Below, one piece after another: positions 26,034 through 37,218 of a stretch of 64,000 nucleotides of DNA. Both the position numbers and the translations under genes were made by a program. Every line of letters begins with the position of its first letter. Position 1 is the first letter of the stretch. Origin of the DNA: Pampus argenteus (lineage: Eukaryota; Chordata; Actinopteri; Scombriformes; Stromateidae); contig CM072879.1 in NCBI GenBank assembly GCA_036937835.1, forward strand, positions 4,936,001 to 5,000,000, in the 5' to 3' direction. Below the pieces are notes generated by a model. The model was not told the DNA's origin. It did not search any database and saw only the letters and a program-made list of their open reading frames with translations.

Positions 26034-27993
26034 GTAACAACAACTTCTCTGTAACTGTCTGATGTGAAGATAGAGATAGACTTGTGCTGACAGGAGAGAG
26101 AGAGAGACACACAAGCTGGAGGTGTTACAGAAAATTAGCATAATTAATGTTATCTGAGGGGTATTGTATAAGGTGCTGCTGAAGATGCCAGTATCAAGCT
26201 AGATAGACTTAAACAGGGCGTATCCGGTTTACCTTCCGCTATTAAAACGGGATGCATTGAATAGAATGCTAAATTGAATGTGGTTGTATTTACAATAAGT
26301 TTACAAGTGGACTTAAATACAGAAAAGGATATATTCAGTATTTTAGTGGCACTTGACGCTGTGCTAACAGTTTTGTCAACAACACCAAGGCTGAACTTCC
26401 GCCTTTATCTTGAAGGCCACATGTGGACACTTCCTGTCTCGTCTTGACGAACCTCGGCTGACCTGACGCATCTTGTGAAGCTTGTGGCCGCACCGCAGAG
26501 AAGTGAAGTTGAGCATCCTGCAGGTAATTTAAGCTCATGCATGGTGTCCGCGAGCTATTGTTGAACATGTTATCACGTATGACGTAGCTTTGTTTTAACT
26601 GCAACATTTTCACATGCTGTGTTCGGACGGGTTATATCATCTGGCATGTTTTCTTTTTGTCGCTATTTGATCAGAATGAGAAGAAAAAAATGTAGCTAAC
26701 AAATAGCATAACCAAAGCTAAGAGGAGATGTTGTCCTATTTCCTGTAATGTTTTTAGCTAACATGTTATAGACGGGTTCTGGGCTTGTCCATTCTCCCAA
26801 ACTGGGTTCATTCATTGTCTGTGAGAGGGAGGAGGAGGCGGTGAGCTGCGGCAAGTCAACCAGAGTAAGACAAATCAAGACAGGAAGTTTGGATTACTTT
26901 TCAAAATAAACATCTTAAAAGTGTAACATTTTTTATATAATTGGGCGTGTAGAGCAGCAGATATGTCCAGCTACCACACTACTCTATAAAGCACAGAGCG
27001 GAGCTTGGCTGAAACACGAGGCATGAGGAGAAATGCTTGTTGCTGTGATGCAGTTTTATTTTGAAAACACATCATTTGATATCTCTGCTGAGCTTGACGC
27101 TGATGTTGGTGGCTGGACTGTATGGTTCGGTCGGTGTGTGGCATTATGTAGGAAAAACTAGAGTAGTCTGATGGATATTGTGTTGTGCTGCTGCTGTGTT
27201 GTGTCACCTGTAATAGCAGCGGCCGCTTGTTACACACTCACTCCATTTAAAAATCCCCCAAATGAGGCTGTTTTACACAGGTGTGTACCTTCTTAAGGGC
27301 TCGTGGTTTTTGTTGCACTGGGTTTGTAGCTCCATTCAAAAAAAAAAAAAAAAAAATCTGCCACTTCAATATATTTAATTAATTCTGCTGCGAGCGCGCA
27401 TGTCTACTAAGAACATGACTTATATATGTATTCAATTATTGGTATTTTGGGGCATCAACACTTATTTTGTTAAAATTCTTCGTCTATTTTTGAAGATCAT
27501 TGACACATGTTTTTGGTTTTGGCACATTTAATGAATTTATGTTTGCCGAATGTAAAAAAAAACCCAAAACAGCTTTTTGAGAATTTATCGAAAATATTAA
27601 AAATAAATAAATAAATAAATGTGTGATTCGTTTAACGGAATTTGGCGTTGATGTTTTCCCCCCGTGCGACAGAAAACGAAAGCTATCGGCTCACTTCCTG
27701 CTGCTCGGACGTGTCTGCAGAAGCTGGCGTGCAACAATTTCAACATGACATCATGCGTGAGAAACGATTCCCTTCGGGGCGATTTTTTGTTTATTTATTT
27801 ATTTATGATTTTTTTTTTTTTTTTTTTTTTTTGTGGCCGCAGGCTCAAATCGCCAATAATATTCCATAATCACAACTGATCTTAAATTGGTAATTTGGAT
27901 GTGAGTGTAGTAGTCAAATAGATAAGCTTTAACATCTTTAACATGTAATAATAAAACCAACAGAACGTCGTGGAGGAGCAAGGAAATGAGCTA

Positions 27994-28137
27994 CTGTGCA
28001 GATCCACTGTGTGCAGATCCACTGTGCAGATCCACTGTGCAGATCCACTGTGTACAGATCCACTGTGTGCAGATCCACTGTGCAGATCCACTGTGCAGAT
28101 CCACTGTGCAGATCCACTGTGCAGATCCACTGTGCAG
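27994..28137. repeat. minisatellite, 13/15-bp unit, 10 copies
   Basis: Ten complete tandem copies of CTGTGCAGATCCA, seven of 13 bp and three of 15 bp carrying an extra TG (or TA) after CTGTG, plus a partial eleventh copy. Identity between units is nearly complete. The array is open in several frames on both strands only because the unit lacks stops in them; it is not coding. It sits in the intergenic or 5' intron region ahead of hivep3. Confidence 0.95.
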
Positions 28138-29082
28138 CCTCCTCATTGCACTGATGCCAGCTGGATTAAAGGGCATCTGAGGACAGCTGTAGCTTACAAC
28201 ATTGCTCTGCTGCAAAAAAAACCAAAAAAAAAACAAAACACTTGATACAACTGTGTATTTTTCATTTTTCTCCATATGAATGTGATTTATCATATGATTT
28301 TTAGAATAAGCTAATTCTCCAAAAACAACATTTGTGGGCACACAGCGGAGTAATGTCTGTCTGGGTTACACAGCATTTGATGGAGCTACATAAGAGTCAT
28401 AGTCATAATGGCATGCTCATTTAATAATGCTTATTTTCATTATTGATGGAGCTATTGATCATGTGTTTGGCTCATATGTTATAAAATAGGAAGGAAAACA
28501 GAAACATGTTTGAGAACCTGGAGCTAGAAAGGTTGTATCGATCTTTTCTTTTTTTTAATTGAATTGATTCGATCACATGGAACATGGCTGTTATATATGT
28601 GGACATATAGTAACCAGACATCTGTTTCATAATCCTGATGTTATTAGTATCCTTCATGAAGTGATTTCATTGCGTTTTTACAGCAGAGGTTTGGTGTTGG
28701 CAGCACGTGAAGCACTCTTCATTGCCGTCGTGTCGTCATCATCGCGTTGCCGTCGTTCGTCAGACTGTGTCCCGTCCTCAGAGGCTCCGTGGAAAACCCA
28801 GTGACTGCGCTTGTTTATCATTTCTCTTTCCTCGCCCTCATCCTTCACCTCAGGAAGGATGTACAGAGGACATAACAGTCTGTTAGTGTGTGTCCCATCA
28901 GTCAGAGTTGATGCTGTGTGTCTGCGTCAATCACTCAGCCACATGATGGAGCAGGAGGCGGCTCCTGTCAGTTTGTTGCCGTAGGGTGGCTCGTCAGGCA
29001 CGGCTCAAAACATTTTACAAACGGAATGTATTCCTTATGTCGCAAATCTGTCAGGTGTACCGTGATATTTGTACGTGCATAT

Positions 29083-29363
29083 TTAAAGGATCACTCCACT
29101 AATTGTATCGCATAAAGCTCAGTTTACTGGCTGTGAGTTGCACTGGTCAGTCTGTGGGAGTTTTGTCAAAGTCTAAAAAAACCGATGATGTCTTAACAAA
29201 TGACGCCATCCAGTTGCATCATGGGCGTTGTAGGATCGAGTGTTTTTTAGCTTGAGCCGTATTTGGGACTAAAAGTCAGGATATATTGTTTGTTTCAACC
29301 TTTATATCGACCTTTGTGAGTCCCTACATCTGATGGCAGTGCAGCAGTGGAATAACCCTTTAA
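29083..29363. mobile_element. TTAA-flanked MITE (piggyBac-type candidate)
   Basis: A 281-bp unit bounded by inverted ends: TTAAAGGATCACTCCACT at 29083-29100 and the reverse complement of TTAAAGGGTTATTCCACT at 29346-29363 (15 of 18 matching). The outer TTAA on both sides fits a TTAA target site. The interior has no transposase frame. It contains GTTGCATCATGGGCGTTGTAGG, which recurs in diverged form near 7441 and, inverted, near 38470 and 24257, so this is one copy of a dispersed family. Assignment to piggyBac rests only on TTAA. Confidence 0.65.
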
Positions 29364-30511
29364 TTAAAGTGGTACAATGTTTTATTTTTATTTTTTTTTA
29401 ATCCATCTTTGTTGTTTATCGCTGATCGTTTCAGTGGCACAGATAACCTGTACAACCCTGGAGTTTCTGTTGAGTTTCTGATGATGCTATTGATCGCCAT
29501 CATCAACGCTGTCATTTCTGTTTGTTTGTTTGTTATAGATCCCAGTAGGTTTGCGTTGCCTCTATCAAGCCTGATGTTGGTCATGGGTGCTAAAGTGGGA
29601 GGATAATGGCCTCACTGTGGTACTGATAGGCCCAGAGCCCAAATGGCTTTCACTGTGTTTGCCACTGGAGCCAGAATGGTGTGTGTGTGTGTGTGTTTTC
29701 TTGACACTGGACATGAGCAGCGGAGCTCAAAAGACAACCAGTCTCACAGTCGATGCTGCCCGCTTCATAACACATACAGTGGTGGTACGGTAAACATTTA
29801 TGCGGCGTGCAGAGTCTCAGAGCGTGTCCTGAAGTCCCACGGCGGGCTGTTGCATTATAAAATGGCATACACTCTAGATTTTTGCTCCGGTCCTGTCAAA
29901 GGTCTCTCTGTTCAGCCAAGGGCAGCAGAGTCGGGGAGGACAACATTGATATTCATGCAGCTCGTTCTGACGGCGTCACAAGCGGGCGCCTCATCCCTCA
30001 ACTGTCAGTCATTACAGTGTCCTTGGTAGCAGGTGAAATGTGAGGGCACTTGTGTCTGCAGAGCTTCATTGATGTTGTCCATATCACTCTTCCAGGCACT
30101 TAGCAAAGGGACAAAATGCCAAGCAAACATACAAACCTGAACCGTATTGAAACTTCACATGAACACTCCTCCAGGTGAGGGAGTGGAAACGCATTTACGT
30201 TTGTCCTTCACAAGTTTGCCAGTGTGAAGCATTTCAGAACGGCCTGAACGTACGGATGATGAGGAATATGTCGGTGCCAATAAAAGTTTTTCTACCGGTT
30301 CGGAGAAGCAGGTTTTAATTACATATCTGGACATTTCACACAGCAAAGTGAGCCAGATAACGCAGTAAACCAGTAAACATCAGTAGGCTAGTTTCTCTTT
30401 GTATGAAGGTAATCAGTACACAAATTCATAACACAAACTAGTAAAAATAGTAATAATTAACTAAAAAAACTAGCTTTGGCAAAGCACTATCTTTCTCACT
30501 GTGATTCCAGT

Positions 30512-30860
30512 TTAAAGGACAGATTCACAGTTTTTCCAAGTCTGTCTTAAAACAGGAGTCAGTGTAAAAATGCGTTTGAAAGTTGATCTGAAGCTTGTAT
30601 GAGCAGTCTGTTAGTCGTATGAAGTGGATATCTGCCACATTTACAGTGTTTTTAGCATTAGATTGTGTCTTTAGTTTTAGTGTAGCATCAAGAGATGAAC
30701 TTTGGCTCTAAAAAGAACGTAACGGTGAAAGATGTCTACATGATTTGACACATTTGGACGGCTGAAGCTTCATATCACTTTCAGGCTTAAACTTAAATAT
30801 ATTTTTACACAGAAGGAGGACTCCAGATTCTGTCCCGTCACTTAGATTATACGTTTCTAT
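30512..30860. repeat. degenerate dispersed repeat copy
   Basis: The segment opens TTTAAAGGACAGATTCACAG and includes AAGTCTGTCTTAAAACA, a GAAGTGGATATCTGCCACA segment and CACAGAAGGAGGACT. I recall this motif series as a common dispersed element in fish genomes. No transposase frame is present and the far end is unclear. Coordinates are approximate. Confidence 0.45.
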
Positions 30861-31624
30861 TATTACTGATTTTTGCCTGAAATTCTTTGTATGTTTCTGT
30901 AGCCCAGTAAAAGACTTTCACCAACTCCGGTCAGAAGGAGAAGGAAGAAGCCTCAGCTCAGTGTCATTCATGGAAGAAGACATCAAATATCATAATTTCT
31001 GCTGAAATGTATTTTTAGTAACATGTTTCAGCCGCCGGCTCGTGTGGTCTGGAGAATAAAAGTCAGTAGCGGCAGTAAACATGGTAACAGATCACCTCGC
31101 TCAAGGTGTGTGCTCAGTCGGCCGTGATGGTCACGTGACCTTCGCCTTGCAGGCTGTAGCGGTCCTTTGAGACTCCCTGGTAAACAGTAAACCTTCATGA
31201 CCAACCAAGTTTTATTTGAAATGGTATCGGTGAACACGATCCATGTTTCCTGTGTCCAAAGCATCTTCACGGCCTCAAAGAAATCCCAACATTCATTTTG
31301 ACCATCCAATACAGTAAATACAGGAAGTAGGAAATGACCATTCACCATGTCCCATTTCCCATAGTGGTTACAGTAGATAATGCTGAGCTTGCTTTACCCT
31401 TATTGGAACAGATCTCTTCTTTCAATGCAATATATCATCAACTCTGCGTCCTTGCCTCAAACCCGGAAAATAGCATTTTAGAACTCTAAGCGACTACAGC
31501 GGTAATAAATCATAGATTCCTGGTGCAAAACCTTGTGTTTATGATTTAAGATGTGTCATGTAACCAGCGCTCACATGCGAGTTAGGATGTGTAGCGCACG
31601 CACATACATATATACGTGTTGATA

Positions 31625-31830
31625 CGGGTGATAAGATTCCAGCTACTCGTGCAGTAAGGGACCCTAGGGTGGCCCTGGTCATCAATCAGGAGGACTTCCC
31701 CGAGCCGCAGAGACACGAGCTTAAATGTCAGAGCCGCCGTAAGCGAACAGGTTTCATCTCCGTCGGCAATCAGCCTAAGTCGACGGGAGCGGAAATTGAC
31801 TCTAGCCTTGTTAATGAAAGGATACAGTCG
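31625..31830. promoter_or_regulatory. candidate conserved noncoding element, CpG-rich
   Basis: A block of complex, CpG-containing sequence that differs sharply from the AT-rich, simple-repeat-rich flanks, ending directly before a TG run (about 31836-31850). It holds a GATAAGATT core and ATCAATCA- and TTAATGA-like homeodomain cores. A 77-codon frame runs across it (31669-31902) but without recognisable protein features. An enhancer is the better guess; an alignment with other fish would decide. Confidence 0.3.
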
Positions 31831-34800
31831 TTCGTGTGTGTGTGTGTGTGTTTTACATCCATGGCTATGCATTTGCTGTCCCATGTGCTTTGTGTACAGT
31901 GAAAACGTGTTGGCACAAAAGCTTGCACGTGTGCTTTGTGAACGCCGTATGCCTGGGTGTTAAGCGTTGTGTTTACGTGGTGTGTGTGTGTGTGTGTGGA
32001 GGTGCATTGGAATCAGAGCATGTGCATGCTCGCTGTGAGTTGTTAAGCCCTTGGCCGAGCTGCAGCCCTCTGCTGGAAGGGGTTGGATGCCGTCAGTGAC
32101 CCTGGAGGCGAGCGTATGGACCCAGCTTGGTTTGCTCCGCGAGGTGGAAGGACCTCTGGTTTCTGTGACCCCTGCAGGGAGAGCAGCCTGTCGGGCAGAA
32201 GGCCTGTCAGCTGCAGTTCTCATTCACAAATCACCTTGTGGACACACACACACCCACACACACACACACACTTAATGCATTCAAAGGTCCTTACTTCATT
32301 GATTTTTTTTTTTTTTGTTTGTTTTTTTGTCGAACAGTAGTTTTTATTGTATGTCTTATAGAAAACACATGTTGAAAATATAAACTACATGTAATTTAAA
32401 GTTAAAAGTCAGATTTACTAAATATTAAATGGTGTCTACAGTCAGAATCCTAGACGTTGATTCACACATGAAACTCTCATTCATAACTCCTGTGTAGGTA
32501 TCCAGCAGACACAACACCCTCCTTTAGCTCTGTGTTGGCTATTCAGCAGCAGACTGAACCGAAACCAAAACAATGAGCTAAAAAATAGAGCTATGTATCT
32601 GTTTGTGTTCGTCTCCACACCTTTCACATTACCCGTAATCATTAGATCCATTTGTTACTGATCTAACGCAGCTTTAACTCACAAACGCAGTGAGCGATGT
32701 AACCGACCAGAGAGGAGTCACACTGACGTCCGCACCACGCTGTGTCCTTCCTCTCCACCGCTTACTCCTGTTGACATTGTCGACCAAGGTCACGTTTTCT
32801 CTGAGCAGAGAGAGAACTATATGGTACTAGATCGCAGGCTTTTGTATTACATAACAGCACCTGCGTCTGTTTTTCTGGATTCGTCTTTTGTCCGTAGCGC
32901 TCCTGTGATGGAGACTGCAGCACTGGTAGATAGCCTGGTTTCATGCAGAGCTACTGCTGACTCAGCTGGTACCTACAGGTAGACCTCAGTATCATTGGCA
33001 GGCACGTCCCAATTATTGCTTTGCATCACAAGTGTATGTCAAAATATTATAGGTGGCTATAGTAACAGGAGCTTCTCCCCTGTCTCTCTCTGTGTGTGGA
33101 TGATATAGATTCCTGGAGAGGCTGGCTGCTTGGCCGGTTGCCTCATCCCCGTGTGTTGATTCACTGTTAGTGAAATAAGAGAACATATGGTTGCTCTCTC
33201 CCTGCATTACATCACCTTGAGATCCAAGCTGATTGGTTGAAAGCTCAAAGGGGAAAAAAGAAACGCTGAGTGTATTTGGATGTTTTGGGTTTTTTTTTGT
33301 TTTTTATCCGAGCTGTGGTTTCTACAAAAATTGGCACCTGAAATGACCCGTGTCTTAATGAAGTAGATGCACAAAAGGTCACTTGTTTTGTTTTTGTTTT
33401 TTTCAAATGTTCTGCTCAACCCAGCACACAGCTCAGCCAGATGCGTCAGGCTCAACTGTGTTAGCATTGATCCATCTGAGTTGTATCACATCACACAGAG
33501 TTACTGGCTGCTGCACGCGTTCAGGCTCCTGTGAGGACGTTACATGTGGCTGTTAGCAGCTATTCCCTGGTTTCCATTGGCTCCCTGAGTTCACTTTTCT
33601 CCCCGTGTTCTCACCAGCATGATACTGGTCACGATTTGGGGATCATCTTTCATCTTTCTGACATCTAAACCTCAGACCCCTCGTCTCCTCATACCAAACC
33701 ACTGTCATTGGAGGCTTGTTTTGAATTTTAAAACGGAAGTATCTGGCACTGGGTGAGGAAGGTTAATGCTTAAGAAAGATTTTTCCTTTTATTAGATGTT
33801 GTACAATTGAGAGAAATACAGGAAAGATGGAGAGAGAAAGAGAGGGTGGTGACGTGCAAGGTCCAAAAAATAAACCAAGTATTGAAAAAAAGAATTCTGG
33901 ACAGATTTATACAAAATCAAAATATCTCCAATTATAGACTATTTTGCAAGGTTCTTTTATGGCAGCTTTTTGCGAATGAAAAGTTCATCCTTGTTCTTGG
34001 AAGCTGTTTTGACAGGACGATGCCAACTCATGGTCTACTTACCGTTACTTAGCGTTTTCTGCATCTTTCAACCATTTCACCTGATCGTCATCAGTAGCTC
34101 GTGGAGACGGATCTGTTGACATGCACAGCGCGGTAGTTTATGACTTTATGAACACTTTTAAGACTTGGCGTCGGCTACATCAAAGTTTATTCCTGACTCA
34201 ACATGGATGAGACGTTTTCTCCATCTCAAGCTGGTGAAGACTGTGAAAAGGACAGTAGGTGGACTTTGAGTTAGGATTAGGGTTTTGCTTTTTCTAAGAT
34301 GTATCGTAGGATGTAAGTAGAATCTGAGCCTTTTGTGTTTGATATGACAGAGCCAGCAACCAGTCGAGGAAAGTCCCCTCTGATACCACATATGAAGCCT
34401 GGAGCTCCAGGAAATGTTTCTGAGTCTCCAGGGGGGATTCTACTCCTCTGAACTGGACTGTATGAAACTTTTTTTTTTTTTCTTCTTGTCTCCAACAAGT
34501 CCAGAAATATTGATTCACAAAGTCTTACAAGATGTACGTATTCATGTTATACTGCAGGTGTATCCTTCAGCACTATGTCTTTATCATGATGATGATGGTG
34601 ATGAGTCGACATGCAAACAGTGTCACAGTTTCAGTGAGCAGCCTTACCGAAACCCACACCTACACCCTGAAACCACAAATACTAGCAGAGACGGCTCAAC
34701 TTAGATGTGGGGACAAACATAGCGAGCGGCGGGTCATTTTTTCCTATATTTAGCATTTCCTCTCGACATTTTCAACTTGTTTTCTCTTCACTCGCACAAT

Positions 34801-36270
34801 GACTTTCATTCTTTGCTTCTTTGTGTCTATTTCCTTGTTCCTAATTTGGTTTGCCGCTGGTTTAAAATTATATTTTTCTGTAAATGAACAGTTGTGAGTC
34901 TGTAAATATCAATACATTTTTTTTAAAAATGTATTTATAATTGGCCTTTATTTAGGTATAGTAGCTATATTAGATTTTGGGAAGTTAAAAAAGCAGGAAA
35001 GGAATCTCCAGTATTTCTATAAATGCTGTCAAACAAAAACAGCAATACTACTATGATCACAGTGATTCTTTTAAACTGTTCATTTTGAGGTCGCACACAG
35101 AATATACGGCTAGTTATTCAAATCCTTTCCTCTGCTGTTTTTATAATTTAGGGCCATGAAGTATTGACTTTTATCAGCATGTGTTGCTGACCGAGGAACT
35201 GCAGCAACATCAGCCAGTCTCTGGCACAGCCTCCAGTGGCCTGGAAGCAGGGTTTTTCCTGGCTCAAAATAGCGCTTTGGTGGTGGACCACCAGTGCAGA
35301 TCAGTATGCGGAACTTTATAGACTGAAAGTGTTAAGGGATTGGTTAATGCTTTGGTGGTCCTCGCTCGATATGTTGATGTGCTCAGCTTACTGTGACTGT
35401 TTGACAAAGAAAAAAAGGAAGTGCTTATTGGTATTTATGCATGATATTGAATTACTAAGGCATGACGATAAAATGCATACAACAAAGATTAACTTCTAAA
35501 AGTGTCAATAGAAATAAACTGCACAACATACTATTGAGTAAGTGGGAGTCCCATCAGACAGCTGGTCGCAGTGTCACTGGCAGATGATTTATTGACTTTT
35601 CGTAGACTTTGCTACGTCTACAGAGTGTGAGGAAATGTTGGTTTTGCTGATGTGTGTCACTCAGGTGGAATTCAAAAATGATAAAACTGAAATATTGATT
35701 TAGCTTAAAAGAACTGAGGGATTCCACTGGTATTTCCTGTCAAGAAACAATCCAACTTTTTAGAAGAACACTGGACACTTTTGGAAATATGTTTACTCGC
35801 TTACTTGCTAACAGTTGACTATATCTGTCCCTTCAATATGAAGCAATAGACACGAGACGCTTAGGTTAACTTAGCCTAAAGACATAACTGGAGGAGACAG
35901 CTAGCCTAGCTCGATCCAAAGGAAACAAAAACCACCCAAAAGAACCTAAGAATTCACTAATTGACATCTCATTTGTTTAATCCATACACAAAACAAAGTG
36001 TAATAATGACAAGGTGCATTTTTATTTTTTTATGGGGACTATGTGTGGGACCATTTCTTAATCAGGAGCACTGACTTCTGTAATCATGCCTGAGAACAGC
36101 TGTTTCCTTTAGTTTCCAGTCATTGTACCGATGACGCAGTGGATCAGACCCTCTATATTGTGAAAATACATCACAATTATTAACCTTAAATCTGATGTAT
36201 TTAGTTTCAGTTCCCTCGTCATGTCCCAACACAGTAAGCCGTAAACTGACAAATGAGCGTTTTACGACTA

Positions 36271-36735
36271 CAGTGATCCCTCGCCACTTCGCGGTTCACT
36301 TATCGCGGATTCGCTATTTCGCGGATTTTCATAATGCATTTTTTTTTTTTTTGGTGCATTCTGATTCGCTAAAAACTCACTCCCGCTTCTTGTATCAAAA
36401 CATAACATAACGTAATCGATGGTGGCATGTCGGTGTACAAGGATCTTTTTGCAAAGAAGAAAAAAGAGCGACAACAGCTGCCTATCACTATGTTCTTCTC
36501 CCGAACAAACACACCTGCACCGCGGGCTTCAGAAGAAGAGAACACTGCAGAGCGCAGTCAGGATGCAGCGGCCCAGTCTGAAGAGCAGTGAAACGGTCTA
36601 CACATGAGTCACTGTATTTGTATACATGTAATAGTTGCTAATTGTAAAAAAAAAAAAAAGTTTTCTATTTCGCGGATTTCACTTATCGCGGGTCATTTTC
36701 GGAACGTAACCCCCGCGATAAACGAGGGATTACTG
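36271..36735 (+). mobile_element. nonautonomous Tigger/pogo-type DNA transposon
   Basis: A complete 465-bp element. It begins CAGTGATCCCTCG and ends CGAGGGATTACTG, flanked on both sides by TA target duplications (36269-36270 and 36736-36737). Subterminal repeats contain TTCGCGGAT and TATCGCGG motifs typical of TcMar-Tigger elements. Inside, about 36433-36591, is an open tail reading AKKKKERQQLPITMFFSR followed by an acidic, Ala-rich end and TGA. This looks like the C-terminus of a Tigger-family transposase, so the element is an internal-deletion derivative. A poly-A tract precedes the 3' subterminal repeat. Confidence 0.85.
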
Positions 36736-37176
36736 TATAGTTGTGCAGTAGGTGTATTATGGTTGTAATGCTAAAAATCTTAGAAGGCCCAGACGAGCCT
36801 CTTTGGTCCATAAAGGCACATTTGTATGTACATACATGGAATAAATATGTTATTGGAGCAATAGGTAATCAGGTTTGAACTCGCACCACTCACCACAGCT
36901 GAGCTCTGCATAACATCTGTCAACATGGTCTGCTGTGGGAACTCGGGTCTTCCAGTAAGCAGAGCTGTGTTTTTGGGTTTTTTTCAGACACTTTTTAGAA
37001 CTCAGACAGCTATTTCTCTCTGTGGACTTTTTAAATTGCGGCACCTTAGTCTACCATGTGTTGGTCACATTGCTGTTTCTGTGGCCATCGGGGGCAGGTT
37101 AAGGTTGAAAGGGGCGTCTGGACGGAGGCAAGGGGACCTGTGGTCACGGTTATATGTTGGGATTTACTGGCTAGAC

Positions 37177-37178
<2 letters not shown>

Positions 37179-37215
<37 letters not shown>
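37179..37215. repeat. (CA)n microsatellite
   Basis: An uninterrupted CA run of about 37 bp in the gene-poor stretch. Confidence 0.95.

Positions 37216-37218
<3 letters not shown>

Noticed and set aside
27994..28137. CRISPR array
   Set aside because: Units are contiguous with no spacers, and the genome is eukaryotic; this is a minisatellite.
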